64,000 nucleotides of DNA from Desmodesmus armatus. Lineage: Eukaryota > Chlorophyta > Chlorophyceae > Sphaeropleales > Scenedesmaceae. The number at the start of each line of letters is the position of its first letter. The stretch's first letter is position 1. A program made the translations under genes and the position numbers. The stretch spans positions 1,173,501 through 1,237,500 of the forward strand of contig VIIQ02000001.1 in the NCBI GenBank assembly GCA_007449985.2, read 5' to 3'. The notes under the pieces are model-generated. The model did not search any database and was not told the DNA's origin. It saw only the letters and a list, made by a program, of their open reading frames with translations. This document shows, one piece after another, positions 55,738 through 64,000 of this stretch.

Positions 55738-58700
55738 TCAGACATCCACCAGGCAGCGCAGTGCAGGGTTGTGCTTCACAGCCGCAAACACCTCCGAGCT
55801 GGACGCCCGCAGGCACAGCCTCACCTCACCCTGCTGCCCAGCACCCCCCGCACTTCCCATGGGGGACCCACCCAGATTGCCGCCACCCCTGCCGCCACCA
55901 GCACCGCCCAGCAACCCCCTGCTGCCACCCAAACCGCCCAGCTTGCTAGCGCCACCCTTGAAGCCCCTGAGAGCCCCGCCTGAAGCAGCGGAGCCCTTGC
56001 TGCCCTTGCTTGCGCTGCTGCCCAGGCCTGTTGCTGCTGCTGGGGCCTTGATGGTGTCCAAGAGAGCCATCTGAGCCAGCAGGTCCGCCATGTGCAGCAG
56101 CTCACCCTTTGAGGATGCCGGTAGCTTCAGCAGCTTGCACACCTGGAAGGGAAAGGTTCACGCAACATAGGGACATGAGCTCTCTGAGCTTCATACAAGG
56201 TGTGACAGATATGTACGCGTACACAGACTACACATGGTGGCAGGGGGAGCTGAGGCAAGCAGGCCACAGCAGTAATGATGGCTGGCGTATGCTGCCTGGT
56301 CAGATGCACACAGGCTGGCTGCAGGCAAGCGCAGAACAGTAGGGCATCGCAAGGAGCAAGGGCCAATGGGCGCCTCTTGCAAGAGGCAGTCGGCATTGTG
56401 TCAACACTAGCTGCACATTGCATACAGCGCACGAGGCAGCACATGTTCACACACCTTGCAGTACTGAGTGTACGCCGCGTCTGCTGTCACCGCCAGCACA
56501 AACACAGAGCCAGGGGCCCCTGCCTGCCCGCTGCTGCCCGTTGCCACAGCCTTCTTCTTCTTCTTCTTGAGCCCTGCTGACCAGCTGCCGCCCGCAGGAG
56601 AGCCGCTGCAGCCGGCATTGCTGCTGCTCAGCACTGCCGCACTGCCGGCACCCTGCCACAGGCTACTGGCCGACACCTTGCCGCCCCTGCTGGGCGTGAC
56701 TGGGGCCTGCCCAGCAGCAGCAGCAGCAGCACCACCTGCGTCTGCAGGCTGCTGGCAGAGCACTGCCAGGGAGTACAGCAACAGCTGCTGCTGGTTGGGC
56801 AGGGAGCGGATGATGGACGCAGCCTGCGCCCCAAACTGGCTGCTGCGGACACCAGCCAAACGCGTGAGTGCGAGCGACATCTGCTTCGGGCCGACCACAG
56901 GCAGTGCCGCGGGCGCGGTGGAAGCGTTGCCGCCGCATGCAGCGGGGCCGTCCGCAAAGGTGCAGCCGTCGTCGAGGGCTGCTGCCGCTGCCTGCTGGTT
57001 GTGCTGCTGCTCGAGCTCGTCCACGGCGGCCCTGCATGCCTTCAGGGCGTGGCGCAGGTCGCCGTTGCTTGCACCCACACTGCGGCAGCACAGCTGCAGT
57101 GCAGCTGGCTGGAACAGCCTGCAGCAACAGGGACAAACACGCGCTGGTCAGCAATCGAGTGAGTTCAAAACGTCAGAGCAGATCAGATGCAAGCGCCGTC
57201 CTGCATGCAAAACCACAACAAAGACTGCGATTAGGCACATTTATGCCAGCACCAATCCTGGTGAAGGATGGAGATGTCCCCGGGCCTAGCCCTACACACA
57301 TGTAGCGAGTCATTCGCCTACTTCACACCAAGCTGCCCACAGCCCCTTCCTCAACCCTCCTCTGCATCCAAAGCCACACCCTAGACACTCACTTGCAGGG
57401 CATCTGCTGCACAATGGCATCCAGGATGGCTCCCAGCTGCTGCGCGGTGTAGGCGTTGAAGGTCACCAGGCGGGGCGTGACCAGCTGCAGCCTCAGCTCC
57501 GGCAGGGCCCGCTCTGTGAGGTCGATGCTGTTGGCGATGCCCACCACCAGCACAGACACCCCTGGCTGGTGCGGCAGCTTGAACAGCTGCACAAGGTCTG
57601 ACAGGCTCTTCTTGGCGATGTTGTCGATCTCATCCAGCACCACGATGTGAGGCGGCGGGGCAGTGTGCTGGAGCGGGTTGCTGTCGCTGCTGGTGCCGCT
57701 GCTGGGGTTGCCTGCTGTGCTGTTGCTGCAGGAGGCGCGGGTGGCCCTGTAGCGCTTTGTGCCTCGTGTGCTGCTTGCTGAGGCCTGCGCTGGCGGTTTG
57801 TGCTGGTGCTGCTGGTGTTGCTGCTGGAGGCAGTCCAGGAGGGACTGGAAGCTCAGGGACAGCTGCTGGCAGGCCTGCTGCTCGTCAAAGGGCAGCTGTG
57901 TGGTCTTGTTGCTGTCCTGCGGCTCGTGCTGGCTGTGCTGCCAGTCGTTGCTGTGTCCTGCACGTGCGGTGGCTGCGACCTGGGCGTAGACCTCGCCAGC
58001 ACTGGACACTGACATGCAGTTGATCCAGGTCACCAGGCACTGGGGCTTGGGTCCGGAGCTGTTGGACAGGAGGTGGCTCAGGCTCTTGCGCACGGTGTGG
58101 CTCTTGCCTGCAGAATGGTGAGCACAGGCAGCAACAGCAACAACAAAGCAGCAGCAGGCAACATGCGTCAGGGTTGGTGCTGTGTGCGCCAGTGGGTTGC
58201 AGCAGCCCAAAAAGAAGTGGGTTGCAGACCCCAGGGGCACCTGCCCATGTCCTGCAGTGTGCAGGCAAGCTGACTGCTGATCTGATCTGCAAGTTCATCA
58301 TGCACTGGAGTTTGACTGGCCCAAAGATGCACACAAAGACGCCAGCACAGGCGAGGAGGGTGTCGCTGTGCACAGGACGATCCACGTGGCACACACCTGT
58401 GCCTGGCAGGCCACTGACATAGATGGAGCTCCCCGATCCTGTGCCTCTGAACTCCTCAAATGCCTCGGTGAGTGTGTCAAACTCCTGCTCACGTCCTACA
58501 GGGGCCTCGCTAGGGCAGAAGGGCTGCCTGAGGACAGCACGAGCCTGTGCAAACAGCACGCTGGCATCTGCTGCTGGGGTGCGCCCCTGATCAGCGCCCA
58601 AGCGGCACTGCTTCTTGTTGGAGAGTAGCTTGGAAGCCTCGTTGATGCCAGCTGATGGCAGGTTCTCGATGCTGCACAGGATGGGCTGGTCTGCTGCACG

Positions 58701-58781
58701 GATGTGATAGCTGGGTAGCACATCCAGGCAGGAGCTCGCGCATGCCGCAACCACGGCACCATCTGCATGCCGTTTGACCAT
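55738..58781 (-). CDS. CDC6: CDC6 replication licensing AAA+ ATPase
   Basis: Exons 58781-58397, 58107-57393, 57118-56455 and 56142-55738 are in phase (722 aa). CDC6 binds ORC at origins and loads the MCM helicase in G1, in the nucleus. The AAA+ elements are all seen: PVGREQEFDTLTEAF, Walker A GLPGTGKSHTV split by intron 1, Walker B IVVLDEIDNIAKKS, sensor 1 LVVGIANSIDLTERALPEL and sensor 2 NGDLRHALKACRAAV. The Asn in GIANSIDL separates CDC6/ORC1 from other AAA+. A winged-helix region follows (LTRLAGVRSSQFGAQAASII). Insertions rich in Ser, Gln and Lys (KKKKKK near 56555) and a Gly-rich block before the end (GGSRGLLGGAGGGRGGG) lengthen it. CDC6 is favoured over ORC1 because no BAH domain is present and the N-terminus is short. 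An earlier 5' exon is possible. Confidence 0.92.
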
Positions 58782-60080
58782 ACTGTGTATTTCTGCGACC
58801 ACTTGCGTAGGCGGCGTCTTGTGCAGGCAGGGCTAAGTGTGAAGATGACAGTAGCTCTTTGAGGTGCACGATAGCAGGTGAAGAGCGTCGTTAGAGCGTA
58901 AGTCTGTTTGTGCGATCACAAATACACGAGCAGAGAGCTCTGCATTACAACCTTGGGCAGAACGCAATTGCGGTTTGACCAGGTTTGAATTTCAGATATA
59001 CTTTGAAAAGGGACAATCAAAAGAATTCGAGCTGTGAGCGAGCAACTGACCATTACGTTCAGGTGAAGCAATGATGTGCTTTTTCCACCGTGGATATGCG
59101 GCCGAATGTCCCCACTCCTTCCGTGGGCACAACCCTCCACCCCCACCCCCCGATCGCCTGGTTGCTTGTTGAGAGTGGTCAGTGGTTGTAGTAAGATCGC
59201 AGAGGCTGAAGCTGTCGTGTCAGTGGTGTTGTAATAAGATCGCAGAGGCTGAAGCTGCCCTGTCTGTCAACGAAAAGAAGTAGGTAGTGATGCATATGCA
59301 TGTGCAGCTGAAGCTAGACGAGCTTCGGGGCCCCCAAACCCTTGGCTCACTGTCGTGTCAGTGGTCAGTGGTTGCTGCTGAATCAGTGCTGGTTAGAGGG
59401 TTCTACTGGTGAAAAGGGCAGTTGTTGCTGCAATGGATTACTGCGGTTTCAATGGATTACTGCGGTTTCCTTGGCACCACAGCTGCATAAAAGAGATGTG
59501 AGAGCCAACCGGGAAACCAAGGCCAGACGATGGGGAAGACGAAAGGGCAGCAGGGAAACAAGCAGCAGACACAGCACAGGTGTACAGTGAAGGTTTTACA
59601 CATCTAACTAAATGCATCTAGGGGCCGCCACCCGAATGAAGTGCTCGTGAGTCCACCTGCATCTTGTGTCTGATCGGACAGAAATCACCCTTATGCCAGC
59701 GCACCCCCTCCCATCCCTAACTCTCTGGCCAAGTCAGATTTATACATGGGACATGCAGTCCACATCCAAGAAACTGCGTTTTGGGACCACTCCTGGTTTG
59801 TGGAAGCCGCCAGCCGCAGCCGACATTTGCTGCACATGCAGTAACAGTTACAGTAAATGGCTCAGCAAAAGCTGAGCAACCCACAAGGGAGCCAGAGGCT
59901 CATGGGGGACACATGATCACCCTCTCCCACGCACTGGGCCTACGGGGAAGTCGATTGTGCTGCAGCACCACATACAGTTGCACACAGCAGTACAACCCCG
60001 ACAAGCACCACGGTGGCCCCCAACTGTAAATACTGAAGCTGAAGTGCTAGGAACAGCAAGAAAGGTGCCCTCAACAAATA
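58782..60080. other. Spacer with mobile-element remnants
   Basis: It lies between the start of CDC6 and the stop of the Kelch gene. It holds a direct repeat (59179-59215 and 59219-59257, GATCGCAGAGGCTGAAGCTG core), a short duplication CAATGGATTACTGCGGTTT (59432-59470) and the element-like segment 59620-59915. No gene recognised. Confidence 0.55.
59620..59915 (+). mobile_element. Fragment of an unknown mobile element
   Basis: It begins with GGGGCCGCCACCCGAATGAAG, matched at 44854. Its end (59846-59912) is matched in reverse at 63729-63795. A short + frame inside reads LRFGTTPGLWKPPAAADICC. The family is unknown to me. Confidence 0.45.
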
Positions 60081-63000
60081 CTAGCTGGTGCCAGCCATGT
60101 AGGACCAGAGGCTGCCACTGCTGCTCTTCTTCTTGGTTGCCTCAGCCTCAGCCTCCTGCTTGCGGTACTTTGACAGCTCCTTCTCAAGCTCCTGCAGACA
60201 CACACACAACCCGCAGCACACAGGAGGACAAGGACTTCTCAGACTACTTTGCATCCAAAGGCTGCAGATTCGTGTCCTGCTAGGGTCGCTGACGCTGATG
60301 GGGACCATCTGCTCCGATGCCCAGGTATCGCTCCCGCTGTAGGGAGCGATATCAGCCAGCAGCAGGCAGCATGCGTGCCAGGGGGGACAAGCAGATGGTC
60401 CCAATGTGTCATGGCTCAAACATTAGCAATTCAGATGCTGATGCCATGCAATGTTTGGCAGGTCGAGTGGCACTCGCAGACAATTCGGCATGTCAGAGGG
60501 CAGCACCAGCCACAACAATTGCAGAAGAGGCTAGTAGCAGGGGTGGCGTGCGCACAGGCGTACCTGCACGCTGTTGAGCTTCTCCGTGAGCTCTGCCACT
60601 TGTGCCTCCAGCTTCAGCGTCTTCGTCTGCTCAGCCGACAGAGCACCGCGCGCCTCCTCGGCAGCCTGCAGCACAAGGTTCGGTCACTGTTTAGTGTCAT
60701 TTACAGCAGAGTACTGGAGCCACGTGTCTGTAGAGTCTGTAGTGAATACAGAGTGTGTCTGTTCAGTCATGACTGCGTGGGCTCAGACAAGTCACGACAC
60801 AACCTCCCCAGCTGCCCCAGCAGCAGTCACACGTCCCTGGACGCAGGGCCTGCAGAGGCCAAGCCAGGTCAAGACTGCTGAACAACCAAGAGACGCCTTG
60901 CGATGTGTCAACGCATGCTGCAATGTGATTGGTGTGCGCTACATCCGTAAGAGCAATTCCATTCTACCTGCACCCTAGAGGGCCTCTCACGCCAAGACAC
61001 AAGCACGCCCACGCCCCTTCAACCCAAAACCAAAGTTCCAGCACACCTTTTCTGCCTCGGCCAGCCTCTGCTGTGCAGTTGCGAGCTGCTGGGTCAGCAG
61101 GTTGACCTGGGCTGCTGCCTCCTCCTTGGCCGCATCTGCTGCCCCCGCCACCAGCTCCAGCTCCTGCTTTGACGCAGCCAGGTCACGCTTCAGCTGCTCC
61201 CGGGACAGGGCAAGGTCCTTCAGCAGCCTCTGCTCGTGGCCCTGCAGCAGGAGCACCAGCACACGAGTTTCAGATAGCTGAGTCAAGGCCCTTGCCTGGA
61301 TGAACAATCAACGATCAAGCGCATTGTCACTGCGCAACTCAGTGTTGCCAACTCAGTGGCTGCAGGGCGGCCTGCGCACCCGATGGGCTCCTCCTGCAGC
61401 TGCAGGCAGCCGTGGGATGTGCTGCTGTGGTGGAACACAGAACCTGCTGTGCTACGCAGACCCCAAGCCCGAACTGCAGCCAACAAAGTGCACTGCCATA
61501 GCGCCTTCCTGCGCTTTGCAAGCCTCTGCAACACCACCCTGCTGACGTACTGCAGTTCAGCCTACTCCATGCTGCCGTGAGTGCGAGGACATCACAGACA
61601 TCACCTACCGTAAGCTGGTTGCCATTGGGCAGGGCAGGACCGCCATTGGCTGTGGCCGCCTCCTGCACATCATGCGCACACGACACACACTCAGCAGTCG
61701 TGCAATGTTGAGTGCTGTGTGAAAGGCCTCATTGCGGACCACCCTCCTGCAGCTGTGCCCATACAGCCCCATGAAGACATCCATCTGACAGGTCCTGCAA
61801 CGTGGCACGCCTTGTCACACAGCCAGTCAAGATAAGGGCGTCGCCGACAACCGCCAGCTGATGCTGCAGCCCTCACACAGCCAAACCGCTCACCTGCGCG
61901 ACATTGGGCTGTGCCGGCTGCCGCACACCCTCCGGCCGCTGCTCAGGTTGCTGCTGCTGCTTGGGCTGCTCCTGCTGCTGCTGAGGCTGCTGGGGTGCCT
62001 GCTGCTCCGCTGCCTGCGGCGCCGCCTGGGGCATGTGGTTGGGCAGCTTGTAGACACTGACTGCATTGTGGTACTTGCCGTTGTAGCCGCCAAAGGCCAC
62101 CAGCATGTTGTACTCAGGTGAGTGCCTGTTGGCAGGCAAGAGCAGGCACCGCACAAGGTAAGTTTGAGGAGAATGGGTTATGTTTGGCGGAAACGCATCA
62201 ACTTTAGAACAGAAGCCCTCTTGCAAACACAAGATCATACAAAAGACTTAGGGAGCCGCCACCCACACATACTGAAAATGAGCAGAAGCTTAGCAAGCTC
62301 CACCCCAAAAAGGCGGCGGCCGGAAAAAGATCCACCAACATGCAAGCGCCCAGGCCCAGGTGCGCCTCCCTATGTGGATGCTTTCTGCAAAGGAATTGAA
62401 CCAGCCGTAGCTCTTGGCAAAGCTATCAAAGGTGCAGCTGCAGCAGGAAGCTCAGTCTTAGCCCGATTTGTTGACACATTGCCATGTACACGCTTGAACA
62501 CCTCGTCGAGTGCCCCGTGCCGCTCACGGGGTAGCAGTACTTACAGCAGGCTGATGCCTTCGCTGGACAGCGGAGAGCCAGCAGGCACGTTGCAGACCTT
62601 GGTCCAGGACACACGGTTGGTTGGCAGCTCCGACAAGTCTGCCACCAGCATTTCTGTGCACCCTGTGAGACACCAGCAAGGATAACAAGAGGCTCTCAGG
62701 TGGCATTTCCAGGCAGAGCTGCTGCAGCTTCTTATCCGCAAGAAAAGATGCACGCAACCTGAGGCAGTGCCCAGCAGTTGCTACTGCAACAACCAGTATT
62801 GAGTGACCGCCAAGACATGCATCTGTCTGACTGCGCAACCAACACAAGCATTGGTCAATATTGTGGGCCTGACCCTGCCTGCATGTAATATACAGCCGTG
62901 TTACTACCCTTGCATGGATCCGAACAAGCTCTGCAATTCGCTCCAGCTGCCAGCGCTTACCCTTGACGTTGTTGCCACCACCCAGGATATACCACAGGTC

Positions 63001-63560
63001 CCCTACCAGCACACCCCCATGGCCAGCGCGGGGTGTGGGTGAGGGCCCAGCGACATCAGGCTTGCTCCAGGCCCCACTGCTGAGGTCAAGCACCCACAGG
63101 TCATTGAAGCAGTTGGCCACCGAGCCTCCTGGGACGATGCAGCGGCAGGGACACAAGGCGCAGCACAGCCACACAACCGGGTGTCCAAAACCGTGCCAGG
63201 AGCGTTCCAAGAACAGCACCGCATCAGCTTTTGTCATGCAGCACAACTAGCTGCCTGAGTGGTGCAACCCCTGCTGACGACCAGTAAGACGCCGGCATTT
63301 GCCCAGTAAGATACCCCGATGTGCATGGTCCTCGGCCCACACCAAAAGGCGTTCGATCGCTCACCACCAAAGACGACCAGCAGGTTGTTGACCAGAGTGG
63401 CTGCATGGCCGCTGCGTGCCACCGGCTGCTGCTTGCTGGTGACCTGGATCTTGCTCCAGCTGAACTCCTGGAGGTCCAGCACAAACGCCTCTGCCAGGGG
63501 CCGCCTGTGGCTGTCCTCGCCGCCGTAGATGACAATCTTGTCGTCTGGCAGGGGGCACGC
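60081..63560 (-). CDS. Kelch-repeat protein with C-terminal coiled coil (5' end outside window)
   Basis: Exons 63560-63365, 63128-62961, 62662-62545, 62125-61894, 61662-61609, 61241-61047, 60665-60564 and 60191-60081 are in phase and give the last 391 residues. Kelch blades are visible as IVIYGGED, FVLDLQEFSWSKIQV, RSGHAATLVNNLLVVFGG, LWVLDLSSGAWSKPDV, PRAGHGGVLVGDLWYILGG and LVAFGGYNGKYHNAVSVY. A Gln/Pro-rich linker follows (residues of 62040-61900). Then comes a coiled coil (LALSREQLKRDLAASKQ, LLTQQLATAQQRLAEAEK, KTLKLEAQVAELTEKLNSVQ). The order Kelch, linker, coiled coil resembles plant ACBP4/5, whose acyl-CoA-binding domain would be N-terminal and lies beyond the window, so that name is only a possibility. 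The stop is at 60081-60083. Confidence 0.87.
62251..62530 (+). mobile_element. Insertion with truncated ORF in a Kelch intron
   Basis: The intron 62126-62544 contains GGGAGCCGCCACCC (62251), like the motif at 44854 and 59620. About 30 bases later an ATG opens a + frame with believable codon use: RRRPEKDPPTCKRPGPGAPP, YVDAFCKGIEPAVALGKAIK, SVLARFVDTL. It is antisense to the host gene and cut short at the exon. The family is unknown. Confidence 0.4.
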
Positions 63561-64000
63561 CTGGCATCAGACAGCACACGGGGGCGTGTCAGTGCTTGAC
63601 CGTGCTGGTACGAACGACGGGGTGTGCTATGAGGGCAACGACAATCAGTGCTGCAGTCAGGGCCTGTTCAGAGGTCTCAGGCACCAGGCGGCACCTTGCT
63701 CTGGAGGTGCCTGGTTTCTTTCCTGGTCCCCCATGAGCCTCTGGCTCCCTTGCGGGTTGCTCAGCTTTTGCTGAGCCAATTGCTGTAACTGTAACTGCTG
63801 GCTATGCCCCACAACACCCAGCGCTGCTGTCGCTGTCGCCAACACCGTTGGCAGCAGCTGCGGATCCTGCTGTTCACAAGCTGCATGTTGTCAAGCATGA
63901 AGATAAGCGTGACTTTGAACCTGCTTATGACGCAATGGACATCGTCAGCAGCAACACAGCATCTGCGCAGGGGAGTGTGCTGCTCACCGAGTGTCCTCCG
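63561..64000. other. Window end: intron of the Kelch gene with an inverted repeat copy
   Basis: 63729-63795 is the reverse complement of 59846-59912 and holds a small palindrome GGCTCAGCAAAAGCTGAGCC. From about 63810 to the edge a + frame stays open (HKLHVVKHEDKRDFEPAYDA) and may belong to an inserted element. The next 5' exon of the Kelch gene was not found. Confidence 0.5.

Noticed and set aside
55738..58781. ORC1 instead of CDC6
   Set aside because: No BAH domain, short N-terminus and total length of about 720 residues fit CDC6 better, though the AAA+ motifs are shared.
58400..58802. CDC6 start at 58802
   Set aside because: That codon is GTG; the first in-frame ATG is at 58781.

Overview
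The window looks like nuclear DNA of a green alga, most likely of the class Chlorophyceae (Scenedesmus-like or Volvocales-like). Genes carry many short introns with GT-AG ends, and exons are full of Gln, Ala, Ser and Gly runs coded by CAG, GCT and GGC repeats. Several proteins start with plastid-transit-like leaders. The families also fit a plastid-bearing protist: RWP-RK, plastid DUF1350, a plastid-type GNAT and a U2 snRNA. I found no bacterial operon, CRISPR array or tRNA. Species cannot be named from the sequence alone.

All gene models below were built by hand from reading frame, splice sites and codon phase. For the six models assembled end to end (LRR, Nudix, collagen-like, UBE2E, GNAT, CDC6) the exon lengths sum to a multiple of three, which is the main internal check. 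DUF1350 also sums correctly, but its first exon is uncertain.

Layout: 1-1959 no gene found. 1960-7132 (-) helical-bundle plus LRR protein, nine exons, with a cell-death-executioner-like N-terminus. 7568-11306 (-) Nudix hydrolase, probably with a long poly-Q plastid leader. 11883-12069 (+) U2 snRNA. 12070-15770 repeat-rich and gene-poor. 15994-24974 (-) giant RWP-RK transcription factor. 25710-31498 (-) plastid-type protein of unknown function with a Gly/Tyr/Ser-rich tail. 32193-38736 (+) DUF1350 alpha/beta-hydrolase-like protein, divergent from the previous gene. 40345-44321 (-) secreted protein with about 167 collagen Gly-X-Y triplets. 44322-45743 mobile-element debris. 45744-49048 (-) malonyl-CoA decarboxylase. 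49569-51024 (-) UBE2E-type ubiquitin-conjugating enzyme. 51795-53954 (+) plastid GNAT acetyltransferase. 55738-58781 (-) CDC6. 60081-63560 and beyond (-) Kelch/coiled-coil protein, 5' end outside the window.

The genes are unrelated housekeeping and regulatory genes and show no common pathway. Three genome-level patterns stand out. First, decayed tandem copies of part of an exon sit in introns or just past genes, at least five times. Second, (CTG)n tracts in sense orientation lie directly at 3' splice sites, at four of five introns in one gene. Third, an HeLo/MLKL-like bundle is joined to LRRs, and a collagen-like secreted protein carries a 270-bp higher-order repeat.
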